Source: JAVVEG01 sp041751425
Lineage (GTDB): Bacteria; Pseudomonadota; Gammaproteobacteria; Pseudomonadales; Pseudohongiellaceae
NCBI GenBank assembly: GCA_041751425.1
Contig: JBGSXL010000019.1
Location: 1-64,000 of the forward strand
DNA length: 64,000 bases
Reading direction: 5' to 3'
Below, one piece after another: positions 25,047 to 34,468 of the stretch (position 1 is its first letter; each line of letters begins with the position of its first letter). The position numbers were made by a program, and so were the translations under genes. The notes beneath the pieces are model-generated. The model saw only the letters and a program-made list of their open reading frames with translations. It made no database searches and was not told where the DNA came from.

Positions 25047-27869
25047 ATGAATACCTCCAAGACTTTGCTCTCACTAGCCATATCCGCAGCACTGTTGAGC
25101 GCAGCTTCCACTACTGTTGCCCAGCAGGGCGCTGGCAGCAGTGCATCCAATGTCACTACGCAGAGTATCAGTGCTCCAGCGGTACGTGGCCAGATTGCTG
25201 ATCAACGCGGCGACTTCATGTCGGGTGTGCTTGTCAGTCTGCAAGGCAGCAATCGTCAGGAAGTCACTGACAGTCAAGGTCGCTTTCGTTTTGATGGTCT
25301 GAGCGCAGGTACATATCAGGTGGGTATCAGCTACCTCGGTTTCCAGGATCAAACTGTCACTGCGATAGTGGCTGCCAATGCCGGTCAGGAACTGAATATC
25401 ACGCTGCGTCCAGAACTAGCGCAGGACATGGAAACTATTCTTGTTGTAGGTGTTCGCGATGGTCAGTCACGCGCGCTGAACGCACAACGTGCAGCAAACA
25501 ATATAAAGTCCGTGGTCTCAGCCGACTATTTAGGTCGCTTCCCGGATGGGAACGTCGCCGAGTCCATGCAACGTCTTCCTGGCGCTGCTGTACAGCGTGA
25601 CCAGGGCGAAGGCAAATATGTAAACGTCCGTGGCGCTCCGCGTGAATTCGCGAACGTCTCAGTAGACGGCGTCGTACTGCCCGCACCGGATGGTGGTTCC
25701 CGAGCTATCGATCTGGACACCATTCCTTCCGATGTGATTTCCGCGCTCGAATTGACCAAGGCATTGACCCCCAATATGGACGCCGATGCCATTGCCGGTA
25801 ACATCAACATCGTCACTCGTGGGGCACTGGACAGTTCGGGCCGCATTTTACGTGGCAATGCGTCCACTGGTCGCAACCAGAAGGGCGGTGGTGATGTGTA
25901 CAAGCTTGGCATGATGTATGGCGATCGGATTGCAGGTAATCAGGACATGGGTTTCCTGTTCTCCGCCAATCACAGCGAAACGGATCGTGTCACCGACAAT
26001 ATAGAGCACTCCTGGGATACATTGGCCAGTGGCGCGTTTGTGCCGGTGGAGACAGAGTTCAAGGATTACGAGGTAACACGCATTCGTACTGGTATCACTG
26101 GTCGGTTCGATATGCGCCCCAATGAGAATACCCATTTCTATCTTTCTCACAATTATTCCCGCTTTGAGGACAACGAGTATCGCGACAATATGGTAGTGGA
26201 GTGGGAACGTCATACTGCAGATTCCAACGAGACGCGGGGAATCGCAGGACGAGCAACTTTTGACAATGAGCTCCGCCATCGCACCTTCATCAATACGATT
26301 AATTCCACAGTATTCGGCGGCAACCATTTCTTTGATAGATTTGAACTGGATTACTCCATAGCGTACTCAACAGCGTCGCAGGAATATCCGGATCGCGATT
26401 ATCTGATTTATCGTGAGCGCACTCGTCCAAGAGTGGCTTATGACTTTTCCGATCCTGATCTGCCTACGTATCAGGTACTTGCCGGTGACGGCAGCGTGGT
26501 AAGAACCGATTTCGACTTTCCCGCAGCGGACTACAATTTCCGCCGCTATGAACGTCGGCTGGGTGATGCCGAGGATAAAGAGCAGGCATACACTATCAAT
26601 GCAACCATGCCGATGCAGTTTGGTGATGTTTATTCCAGTATGCAGTTTGGCGCCAAAGTGCGACTGAAAGAAAAGTTCAATGATGAAGATCGCTTCCGCA
26701 ATTCAGTCGGTAATGGTGCGCCAGCTTTTTCAGCGATTGGTATCGACAAACAATCGCTGCCATTCGACGGTTTCTACAACAATGGACCCAAGTTTCAAAG
26801 AAACTTTGTTAGCCTGTACGGTCCCGCGTTGGAAAGTGCCAACTTCCTGCCGCGGTTGGAGGCGTCAATCACCGGGGACTACACCGCCTCAGAGGACACC
26901 TACGCGGTCTATGCGATGAATACCATGGAGTTTGGTGCGACCACTGCGCTGCTGGGATTACGTGCAGAGCGCACGAGTACTTCAGGAAAAGCTGCTGAAT
27001 TTGATCTTGATACCGATGCTATTGTCCCTGTCAGTGCCAGCAATTCTTACACGAAATTGTTTCCCAGTGCGCATTTGCGCCATGAGCTGGCTAACGGTGT
27101 CATTCTCCGCGCCTCCTACACAACAGGCATGAGTCGTCCTAATTTTGAAGATCTGGTGCCCTACCGTATCGTGGAAGATCGGGACACTGGTCGCGGCAGT
27201 GTAGAGATCGGCAATATCGATCTGGACCCGACATATGCCAATAACTTTGACCTGATGGCAGAGTACTATGTAGAGCCGCTAGGCCTGATCTCCGGTGGTC
27301 TGTTTTACAAATCTCTGAAAGACCCGATCTTCAGTGCGCGCAGCGTATTTGTGGGCGGCGAATTTGATGGGTTTGACATGACCCGTCCAGAGAACGCCAG
27401 CGATGGTGAACTCAGAGGTTTTGAGCTGAACTGGCAACAGACCCTGGACTTCCTGCCAGGTTACTGGGGTGGTCTGGGCTTCGCAGCCAACTATACGCGC
27501 ACCAGTTCTTCTGCTGATCTGCCATTCAATCTGGGAAAAACTGATTTACCTGGCACCAGTGAAAGCACGGTGAATTTTGTATTGCAGTATGACATAGCGG
27601 CCTTCAGTGCCCAGTTGTCCTACAACAAGCGCTCAGAGTGGATTGACAGCATTGATACCTCCAATCCTGATCTGAACACGTACTGGGATGGACGTGCTAC
27701 TGTGGATTTCACCACCAGTTACAGAGTGAATGACAATTTCAGTGTTTTCGCAGAAGCCAGCAACCTTACCGATACCAAAGGCATTCGCTACCAGGGTTCA
27801 CGCTCACGCGTTTATGAGCACGAGCAGTTCGGACGTATGTGGCAAGTGGGTGTGCGCGGATCATTCTGA
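25047..27869 (+). CDS. TonB-dependent receptor (Xanthomonas/Caulobacter type) with CarboxypepD_reg-like domain
   Basis: This 940-aa outer-membrane receptor has a signal peptide (cleavage about VAQ, residue 26). A CarboxypepD_reg-like beta-sandwich covers about residues 48-125 (GQIADQRGDFMSGVLVSLQG). The plug domain covers about 130-260 and shows RFPDGNVAESMQRLPGA, KYVNVRG and ADAIAGNINIVTR, matching the TIGR01782 group. A 22-stranded-type barrel follows and ends with FGRMWQVGVRGSF (terminal Phe). With phosphatase and phytase-like genes behind it and Pho boxes in front, a phosphorylated organic compound is a plausible substrate (inference). Confidence 0.93.
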   Translation: MNTSKTLLSLAISAALLSAASTTVAQQGAGSSASNVTTQSISAPAVRGQIADQRGDFMSGVLVSLQGSNRQEVTDSQGRFRFDGLSAGTYQVGISYLGFQDQTVTAIVAANAGQELNITLRPELAQDMETILVVGVRDGQSRALNAQRAANNIKSVVSADYLGRFPDGNVAESMQRLPGAAVQRDQGEGKYVNVRGAPREFANVSVDGVVLPAPDGGSRAIDLDTIPSDVISALELTKALTPNMDADAIAGNINIVTRGALDSSGRILRGNASTGRNQKGGGDVYKLGMMYGDRIAGNQDMGFLFSANHSETDRVTDNIEHSWDTLASGAFVPVETEFKDYEVTRIRTGITGRFDMRPNENTHFYLSHNYSRFEDNEYRDNMVVEWERHTADSNETRGIAGRATFDNELRHRTFINTINSTVFGGNHFFDRFELDYSIAYSTASQEYPDRDYLIYRERTRPRVAYDFSDPDLPTYQVLAGDGSVVRTDFDFPAADYNFRRYERRLGDAEDKEQAYTINATMPMQFGDVYSSMQFGAKVRLKEKFNDEDRFRNSVGNGAPAFSAIGIDKQSLPFDGFYNNGPKFQRNFVSLYGPALESANFLPRLEASITGDYTASEDTYAVYAMNTMEFGATTALLGLRAERTSTSGKAAEFDLDTDAIVPVSASNSYTKLFPSAHLRHELANGVILRASYTTGMSRPNFEDLVPYRIVEDRDTGRGSVEIGNIDLDPTYANNFDLMAEYYVEPLGLISGGLFYKSLKDPIFSARSVFVGGEFDGFDMTRPENASDGELRGFELNWQQTLDFLPGYWGGLGFAANYTRTSSSADLPFNLGKTDLPGTSESTVNFVLQYDIAAFSAQLSYNKRSEWIDSIDTSNPDLNTYWDGRATVDFTTSYRVNDNFSVFAEASNLTDTKGIRYQGSRSRVYEHEQFGRMWQVGVRGSF

Positions 27870-27884
27870 TGTACTGAAACTGAT

Positions 27885-27920
27885 GCGGGAACCAGTACCT
27901 GGGGTTCCTGCATTTTTTTT
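27885..27920 (+). terminator. Intrinsic terminator after the TonB receptor gene
   Basis: A 9-bp stem (GCGGGAACC with GGTTCCTGC, one G-T pair) is followed by ATTTTTTTT. It lies between the receptor stop and the phosphatase start 9 nt later. Read-through would keep the three genes linked while lowering expression of the downstream enzymes. Confidence 0.8.
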
Positions 27921-27929
27921 GAGGTAGCC

Positions 27930-29321
27930 ATGCAAAAAATATTTAAATTCTTCATTCCATCTTTATTGCTCAGTTTTTCTATTTTTTCTTTCGAAGCACA
28001 GGCACAGAATACCCTGGTTCCTGAGGGTGAAAGCCGCTATCAGGCAACGGCCTTTCCCGATCGAATAGTTCTTGTACCCACCGCCACTCCGGCGAACAGT
28101 CAGACTGTCAATTGGCGGACACGCATCGATGTCACTGAGGCCTTTGCAGAGATCAGTCTTGCTCAGGACACCCCGGCATTGCACTTGCATTCCACGAAGG
28201 TGCCTGCTCGCACAGTTATGTTGGGTGCTGACAATGGTCCGGCTCACCATCATCAGGTAAGTTTCACCGGCTTACAGGCAAACACGCTGTACGCATATCG
28301 CGTCATGGGTGCGAATACCTGGAGCGAGTGGTTTCAATTTCGCACCGCTGAGGAAGGGTTTGTACCCTTCACCGCGATCTATTTCGGCGATGCACAGAAT
28401 GCAGTGAAATCGCATTTTTCCCGTGTGGTTCGCGAAGCTTTTTCTACCAATGCTCACGCCCGGGTGATGATTCATGCTGGTGACCTGGTGAACTCGCGCG
28501 ACGGTAATCACGATGATGAGTGGGGTGAATGGTTCGAGGCCGGTGGTTGGCTCAACGGCATGATCAACAACGTGGTAGCCGCAGGCAATCACGAACACAT
28601 CGAGCACGCTACGGGGCCGCGTACGCTGGTGCCACAGTGGGCAACTCAGTTTGGTACGCCGGACAATGGCCCCGCGCCTTTGCAGGACACCGTTTACTAT
28701 GTTGACTATCAGGGAGTTCGCATCATCGTGCTGGACTCGATGCAGGCGTTGCAAAGTGAACCCATGGCTCAACTGCAGGCACAATGGCTACAGCAGGTTC
28801 TGAGTGACAATCCGAATCGCTGGACTGTAGTGACTTACCATCATCCGATGTTCTCCGTTTCGCTTGGCCGTGACAATCCGGAATTACGCAAGCACTGGCA
28901 GAGTTTGTTCGAACAATTTGGTGTAGACATGGTGTTGCAGGGGCACGATCATACCTATGGCAGGGGGCAGAACATTGCAACTGGCGCCTCGGGACAATTG
29001 CATGGTGCCGGTCCCATGTATGTTGTTTCCGTAGCCGGACCCAAGATGTATCTGGTGTCAGAGCAAGCGGAGGAGAGCATGCTACGCACGGCTGAAGACA
29101 CACAGTTATTCCAGACTCTGGAGTTCATGGAAAACACGTTGCACTACGAAGCCAGAACTGTAACCGGTGTGTTGTACGATGCATTTGATATCGTGCGTGA
29201 TGTATCCGGCCAAACCCGAATTGAAGATCACCGCCCTTCCGGTTCACCGGATCGGCGCTGCGCAAACCCGGCACCGGAGAATCCCAACCGATGCTGGAAT
29301 GGCACAGAGTTCAGTAATTGA
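27930..29321 (+). CDS. Purple-acid-phosphatase-like metallophosphoesterase
   Basis: This 463-aa protein has a signal peptide (cleavage about EAQAQ, residue 26). A fibronectin-III-like N-terminal domain (about 40-140) shows the typical TGLQANTLYAYRV. The calcineurin-like catalytic domain follows, with metal ligands in YFGDAQ (D154), HAGDLVN (D185), AAGNHEH (N220, H221), TYHHPMF and LQGHDHTYGR. This is the PAP layout, so a periplasmic or secreted phosphomonoesterase is likely. It sits between a TonB receptor and a phytase-like gene. Confidence 0.92.
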   Translation: MQKIFKFFIPSLLLSFSIFSFEAQAQNTLVPEGESRYQATAFPDRIVLVPTATPANSQTVNWRTRIDVTEAFAEISLAQDTPALHLHSTKVPARTVMLGADNGPAHHHQVSFTGLQANTLYAYRVMGANTWSEWFQFRTAEEGFVPFTAIYFGDAQNAVKSHFSRVVREAFSTNAHARVMIHAGDLVNSRDGNHDDEWGEWFEAGGWLNGMINNVVAAGNHEHIEHATGPRTLVPQWATQFGTPDNGPAPLQDTVYYVDYQGVRIIVLDSMQALQSEPMAQLQAQWLQQVLSDNPNRWTVVTYHHPMFSVSLGRDNPELRKHWQSLFEQFGVDMVLQGHDHTYGRGQNIATGASGQLHGAGPMYVVSVAGPKMYLVSEQAEESMLRTAEDTQLFQTLEFMENTLHYEARTVTGVLYDAFDIVRDVSGQTRIEDHRPSGSPDRRCANPAPENPNRCWNGTEFSN

Positions 29322-29346
29322 AATTTTTAAGTACAGGTGTATTTCT

Positions 29347-30414
29347 ATGAAAATTTCCGCATTTCTATTGATACTGTCATTGTTCCTGCAATCATGCAGT
29401 GACCCCGTTACGGCCAATGATGAGCAACCAAAACTTGTCACCGTCACAGAAGTTTTTCACACTGACAGGGATGAGGGCGACAACGTCGACAGCCCCGCCG
29501 TTTGGCATGGTCCCAACGGTCAACACTGGTTGCTGGCAACTGCTAAAGAAGGCAACACTATCCTGGCTTACGATGCCCGCAATGGCGAATTCATTCAGCG
29601 TTTTGGTGACGGCGGCAGCGGCGTAGGTCAATTTCTGCGCCCCAATGGTATTTCGGTTATCGACGACTTGATGCTGGTGGTAGAGCGCGATAACAAGCGC
29701 ATTTCTGTGTATGCCTTGCCCGAATTCAACTTCGTCGGGTTCATGACCCACGAAGATCTGCGCCTGCCTTATGGTCTCGCGGCCCACCGCAATGCAGATA
29801 GCAGTTATGAGTTGTATGTAACAGACAATTTCAACCCCGCACTGGAAGGCTATCCGCCGGAAGAAGAGCTGGACGACCGCGTGCATCATTTCCGCTTCCG
29901 GGTCGATAACAATATGCTGAGCAGCGAACATGTGCGTACATTTGGTGAAATTGGCGGCCCCGGTTTGCTGACCAAGGTTGAGTCGATCTATTTCGACCCG
30001 GTGTATGAGCGGGTTTTGATCGCTGATGAATCGTTTTCGCAACGTAACGTAAAAGTGTATTCGCCCGACGGTACTTTTACTGGCGAGATTATACCCAGCA
30101 CTCACTTCAGCAGTGAGCCGGAAGGTATCGCCCTGTACTCGTGTGATAATGGCGAAGGCTACTGGATAATCACCGATCAGCACCGTACTCCAGAGAACAA
30201 ATTTGAGATCTTCGACAGAGTCACTCTTAGTCATCTCGGGACTGTGAAAACGCAAATGACGCTGAACACTGATGGCATCTGGTTGACCCAGCGCGCCTTC
30301 GGACCGTTTGCAAAAGGAGCGCTGTATCCGGTGCACGATGATGGCAGCATCACCGCCATCAGTTGGGAGGATATTGCCAGCGGTCTGAATCTGACATTGG
30401 ATTGTACGCTGTAA
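29347..30414 (+). CDS. Phytase-like beta-propeller lipoprotein
   Basis: From ATG 29347 the protein has 355 aa with a lipobox (LFLQSC, Cys 17). Upstream in-frame codons belong to the end of the phosphatase gene region and are not part of it. The beta-propeller-phytase pattern is visible: DSPAVWHGPNGQHWLLAT, then AKEGNTILAYDARNGE, LPYGLAAH, EPEGIALYSCDNGEGYWI and TDQHRTPENKFEIFD. Such enzymes release phosphate from phytate with calcium. The match to canonical calcium-binding residues is partial by eye, so another phosphoester or a non-enzymatic propeller is possible. The 25-bp gap to the phosphatase gene suggests an operon. Confidence 0.8.
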   Translation: MKISAFLLILSLFLQSCSDPVTANDEQPKLVTVTEVFHTDRDEGDNVDSPAVWHGPNGQHWLLATAKEGNTILAYDARNGEFIQRFGDGGSGVGQFLRPNGISVIDDLMLVVERDNKRISVYALPEFNFVGFMTHEDLRLPYGLAAHRNADSSYELYVTDNFNPALEGYPPEEELDDRVHHFRFRVDNNMLSSEHVRTFGEIGGPGLLTKVESIYFDPVYERVLIADESFSQRNVKVYSPDGTFTGEIIPSTHFSSEPEGIALYSCDNGEGYWIITDQHRTPENKFEIFDRVTLSHLGTVKTQMTLNTDGIWLTQRAFGPFAKGALYPVHDDGSITAISWEDIASGLNLTLDCTL

Positions 30415-30480
30415 AATAGTCTGATGAGCATACAGATTCTTTCTAAACATCCGGCTGTGATATTTCTAATTGTATGCCAA

Positions 30481-31929
30481 TTATACGGCAGGTGGCTTCT
30501 GCGATTTTTCCGATTGCCCCAAACCGGAACGGGTCATTTCTCCCCAGCCTTTTTTCTTGCGCATAAACTCCCACCAACCTTGTACGCGCCAGACATTGTT
30601 TAACTGTCGGTAGCCAAAGTTCTCGATAAAAATTATTGCCATCAACTTGAGCAGATCCTTTGCTTTGGGAATCCGACGCAGCGCTACTTCTTCAAGAATT
30701 AAAGAGCCAGCACTGACAAAAATACCAAAGAAAAACGTCAATGCCAGAAAGGCCAATACGAATGCTGGATTCAATATGCCACTGAACCAAAATAATGGCA
30801 CCAAGACATAGCCCAGTACTTCTGCCAATGGACCAATTACGTCAATTAAAAGTGAGAAAGGCATGCCAACGGTGCCTATTCGACCATAATATGGATTCAT
30901 CAGCATTTTGCGGTGTTTGAAGAATGTTTCCAGTGCTCCGCGTTGCCAGCGCTTTCGTTGCCGTGACAGAATTCTCAGGTTGTCCGGTACTTCCGTCCAG
31001 CATACTGGTTCTGCCACTGAAACTATGTCATAGGGAATATTGTTCTCCCGGTGGTAACGATGTAAGCGCAACACCAGTTCGTAATCTTCGCCGACAGTGT
31101 TGGTGTCATAACCGCCGGCAGCCAGTGTTGAGGAGCGCCGAAAAATCCCGAACGCACCGGAGATCATGGTCAACACATTCAGTTCACTCAAGGCCACGCG
31201 GGCAACCAAAAAAGCGCGTGTATACTCAACAGTCTGTAACAAGGGGATCAGTTTATTGGACAAACCTACTCGTGTGACGCGACCACCCCTGATATCACAA
31301 CCATTGGCGACCCGAATTGTACCGCCCACAGCAACTACCTTTGTCGGATTGGTCAGGAAAGGCTGCACTGCGTGCAATAACGCGTCAGACTCCAGCATTG
31401 AGTCAGCATCCACCGCGCAAAAAAGTGGGCTACGAGAGACATTGATTCCTACGTTCAGGGCATCGGCCTTACCCCCATTCTCCTTGTCGACAACAATCAG
31501 GTTATGATACAAGCGCGACTGATAGACGCGACGAATGGGCTTGTGCTGCGTCACGCTTTCAAAGGATCGGAGACTTGGTCGCAGGTCAAAGTGTTTGATG
31601 AGCTTCTGCAAAGTGTCGTCTTTCGAGCCATCGTTGACGACAATGACCTCAAAATGCGGATACCGGATACTAAGCAAAGAGCGTGTGCTCTCAACAATAT
31701 TCAGACCCTCATTATATGCTGGTGCTATCAGGGAAATTGGAGGTGCACCTGGCGCCCGTTGTTGCCAGAGTGTTTCACGGTTTTCGGTTTGGTCCTCCCG
31801 CCGCATAGAACGACCGGCGATCAATAATAGCAGTAACACAACCAGGTTCTGTGCTACTCCGACAGCGATGACGACCACGACCACCCACGCTGCAATGTGC
31901 CTCAGGGCGCTCAGCAATAGGTCAAGCAT
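30481..31929 (-). CDS. Processive family 2 glycosyltransferase, exopolysaccharide synthase-like
   Basis: From ATG 31929 the protein has 482 aa. AGGAGG lies 7 nt upstream, inside the end of the previous gene. A membrane segment (about 13-38) is followed by the catalytic domain with SLIAPAYNE, D100 in VVNDGS, D174xD176 in AVDADS, ED at 281-282 in VGEDYEL and the processive-enzyme motif QRKRW at 324-328. Several C-terminal membrane helices follow. This is the layout of hyaluronan/PgaC-like synthases that make and push a polymer across the inner membrane. It ends an operon with HEAT, YaiO-type and receiver genes. Confidence 0.92.
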   Translation of the reverse strand: MLDLLLSALRHIAAWVVVVVIAVGVAQNLVVLLLLLIAGRSMRREDQTENRETLWQQRAPGAPPISLIAPAYNEGLNIVESTRSLLSIRYPHFEVIVVNDGSKDDTLQKLIKHFDLRPSLRSFESVTQHKPIRRVYQSRLYHNLIVVDKENGGKADALNVGINVSRSPLFCAVDADSMLESDALLHAVQPFLTNPTKVVAVGGTIRVANGCDIRGGRVTRVGLSNKLIPLLQTVEYTRAFLVARVALSELNVLTMISGAFGIFRRSSTLAAGGYDTNTVGEDYELVLRLHRYHRENNIPYDIVSVAEPVCWTEVPDNLRILSRQRKRWQRGALETFFKHRKMLMNPYYGRIGTVGMPFSLLIDVIGPLAEVLGYVLVPLFWFSGILNPAFVLAFLALTFFFGIFVSAGSLILEEVALRRIPKAKDLLKLMAIIFIENFGYRQLNNVWRVQGWWEFMRKKKGWGEMTRSGLGQSEKSQKPPAV

Positions 31930-33028
31930 TAACGACCTCCTGCTCACCCTCGAACAGACGCAACCCGTTTTCATCCAGCATCAGTGCGGCTAGTCTCGCG
32001 CCCTGACCAAAGCCGCCGCAACCGGTATAAGTGGCGCGTAATTGCAATACTTCGATACCGTCATCGCCCAATTTCAGTAATGCTTCTGCGGCACGAAAGC
32101 GCACCCACCAGTTGCGATCATCCATCAAAAAATTCAGTGCAGACAAGCAATCCTGTAAACCGATACGACCAGCGGCTTTTGCCGCGACAGCCCGTACCTG
32201 CCAGCTCATGTCTGCCAGACCACGCCTAACGACATCAGCAGCTGCCGGGTGCTGTAAAGCGGATAGTGCGCGCAATGCTGTTGATCTGATATCGACATCA
32301 ACATCCTTGGCGTATGCTTGCAATACCTCCAATACCTGATAATCGCGTGCATCAACCATGGCTTCTGCGATAAGTAATTTTTCGGTCGTTCCCAGATTTC
32401 TGTGTGCCGCTAACATTATCAGGTGACCAGGCGAGCGCCTGGCAATGTCCCGAAACAAGGTTCGTACATCGCGCGATTTTGCTGCGATGGAAAACCTGAG
32501 TTTATCCATCAACACATCCATATCCGGCAATGCCTCAATGATCAACAAAGAATCGGCTGCAGCAATACGGGTCTCTTCGTCGCGATCATCCAGAGCTCTT
32601 AACAATGCTTTACGACTTTTTTCATCAGCAAAAATCTGCAGAGCAGCGGCGGCGAGTTGACGCTGCCGGACGTTGCCTCGGGCCAGGTCGGTGATGCACT
32701 CGTCTCGAAAACGGATAGACTTCAATAATTTGGTTAGCCGCCGCCGCTCCTTTCCCTTAACCAGGTGGAACAGATCAATCGCAAGCTTGCGCAATATCGG
32801 TTTGTCGTGGCGACGGAATTTCAGCAGATTCTGTAAATCAGTCTGATCAGCCTCCTTGTCATCAAGCATGTATCGAAACAGGATTTGTTGGATTATTTTC
32901 CTGACTAGGTCATTGTTTTTTGCTCTGTACTCATCGGCTGCCCGTCGGACTACCAGCAATGCCAGGATAAGTAACGAGGCGCCCGCGAGCACCGAAGTCA
33001 CCATCCATATCAGCTCCAACAGAAACAT
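31922..33028 (-). CDS. HEAT-repeat protein with N-terminal membrane anchor
   Basis: This 368-aa protein has one hydrophobic anchor at residues 3-27 and then a long series of HEAT-type helical pairs. The last repeats are clear: HPAAADVVRRGLADMSWQVR, AVAAKAAGRIGLQDCLSAL and DDRNWWVRFRAAEALLKLG. A GGAGG site precedes the ATG. HEAT arrays serve as protein-binding scaffolds, so here it may tie the synthase to the outer-membrane barrel or to a regulator (inference). The synthase start lies inside its end (8-bp overlap), which implies coupled translation. Confidence 0.88.
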   Translation of the reverse strand: MFLLELIWMVTSVLAGASLLILALLVVRRAADEYRAKNNDLVRKIIQQILFRYMLDDKEADQTDLQNLLKFRRHDKPILRKLAIDLFHLVKGKERRRLTKLLKSIRFRDECITDLARGNVRQRQLAAAALQIFADEKSRKALLRALDDRDEETRIAAADSLLIIEALPDMDVLMDKLRFSIAAKSRDVRTLFRDIARRSPGHLIMLAAHRNLGTTEKLLIAEAMVDARDYQVLEVLQAYAKDVDVDIRSTALRALSALQHPAAADVVRRGLADMSWQVRAVAAKAAGRIGLQDCLSALNFLMDDRNWWVRFRAAEALLKLGDDGIEVLQLRATYTGCGGFGQGARLAALMLDENGLRLFEGEQEVVNA

Positions 33029-33097
33029 GATATGCCTCCACGGTGGTATTCATCAGCAGGTGTCATACTACCGCAGTGAAAACAAATGTGTATCATG

Positions 33098-34468
33098 TCA
33101 GTACCGGTAAGAGACGCTGAGGCCGATGTTCTCCCGGGAATAGGAGTTGCGCCTGTCATGACGACCGACATTGAAGCGTAATGCAATTCCTGGCGTCAGT
33201 TGCCATAGCAGATAGGCAGTGCGCGAGCGAGTGTCGGTAGTAATTCCGTTTTCCGTTTCTGCGCCATCGCCAACACCAGCGCCAACACGAACAGTAGCGC
33301 TGAGTTGCCAGTTAATTCCCAACGACCAGCTCGCACTATTGTCTCCAGTTTCGTCACGCACAAAACCAAAACCTGGCGTCATCCAGAGCGCGGTGTCAGC
33401 AATATAGTGTTCGAAATCCAATCCGAGACGCCATACCGATCCGTTGCTGTAATCAGCGTACTGTAACGATGGGTTGAACAGGGTTGCACCAAAAGAATCG
33501 TTGCCTTCATTCAGTCGCATAGTTGCCGCACCGCGAAAGCGGTACTGGGCTGAAAAATTATGATCGCCGCTGACAGCCGCCGAGATTTGCCAGGGTAAAG
33601 CACCCTGTTGGTTGCCCAGCCACCCAGCCTCGAACACTGTGTCGCGATTATCAAAACGATTGTTGTTTTCAGCCCGGATATAATAAGCGCTGACAAGATT
33701 ACGCTGATGTCGATATTCAATGAACTGGTCGCGCCAGTGACTCAGGGCAACGTCCCTGAAGCGACTGTTTTCAATACCACCAATCCATTCGTGGGCAGGG
33801 CCCGGTGGACTCAGGTTGCGCTCTACCCGCAGCCGGACATCAATATGACTGGGCGCTAGCAATGTTGCTCTCGCGAGTGCGTCCTGTGCAAGATCATTGC
33901 GGCCCTGTGCTGAGCGCGCGTCATGCAGACCAATCCAAACTTCGAGGTCGTCATTGTTAAGCTCTTGTGCGCGCTCGAAATAAGCTACTGCCTGCCCCGG
34001 ACGCTGTTGATACAAAGCGATTCGTCCGGCCAGATTCAAGGCTTCGATATTGTCAGGATGCTGTTGTAAAACCTCGGCCGTCCAATCGGCTGCTTCCGGG
34101 AACAACCCCTGAAATGCGCGCACTCGGGCCCTGCCCAAGCGCAATCCAATGTCCTCCGGATTCTTTGCCAAAGCTTCGTCCAGCATGAAGAGCGCTTCGT
34201 TGTAACGCGTCTGAAAAGCGATCACCATGGCCAATAGTGTCGACACTTCGGTTTTATCTGACGGAATAGGGTATGCAGTGAGTAAGGTTTGTTCGGCTGC
34301 CGCAAGCTCACCGGCATTGCGCTGCGTGATGGCTTGTTGAATCAACTGATCGTAATCCTGGGCCATTACGTCCTTCGGCAAAAGGTAAATAATGGTGATC
34401 AGAAGTAACTGTGGTAGTTGCTCAATGAACTTACCAAGGAGGTGTCTGCGAGGTGTGTTTGCTGTCAT
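33098..34468 (-). CDS. TPR protein with YaiO-type outer-membrane beta-barrel
   Basis: This 456-aa protein has an N-terminal signal or anchor (about 15-36, ending DVMAQ). TPR-like repeats cover about residues 38-205 (NPEDIGLRLGRARVRAFQG, HPDNIEALNLAGRIALYQQ). The C-terminal half is an amphipathic beta-barrel ending in SVSYRY with a terminal aromatic residue. The barrel resembles YaiO, which in E. coli is encoded near the GT2 gene yaiP. A TPR plus barrel combination recalls PgaA/BcsC-type polysaccharide export pores. It overlaps the receiver gene by ATGA and precedes the HEAT gene by 69 bp. Confidence 0.85.
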   Translation of the reverse strand: MTANTPRRHLLGKFIEQLPQLLLITIIYLLPKDVMAQDYDQLIQQAITQRNAGELAAAEQTLLTAYPIPSDKTEVSTLLAMVIAFQTRYNEALFMLDEALAKNPEDIGLRLGRARVRAFQGLFPEAADWTAEVLQQHPDNIEALNLAGRIALYQQRPGQAVAYFERAQELNNDDLEVWIGLHDARSAQGRNDLAQDALARATLLAPSHIDVRLRVERNLSPPGPAHEWIGGIENSRFRDVALSHWRDQFIEYRHQRNLVSAYYIRAENNNRFDNRDTVFEAGWLGNQQGALPWQISAAVSGDHNFSAQYRFRGAATMRLNEGNDSFGATLFNPSLQYADYSNGSVWRLGLDFEHYIADTALWMTPGFGFVRDETGDNSASWSLGINWQLSATVRVGAGVGDGAETENGITTDTRSRTAYLLWQLTPGIALRFNVGRHDRRNSYSRENIGLSVSYRY

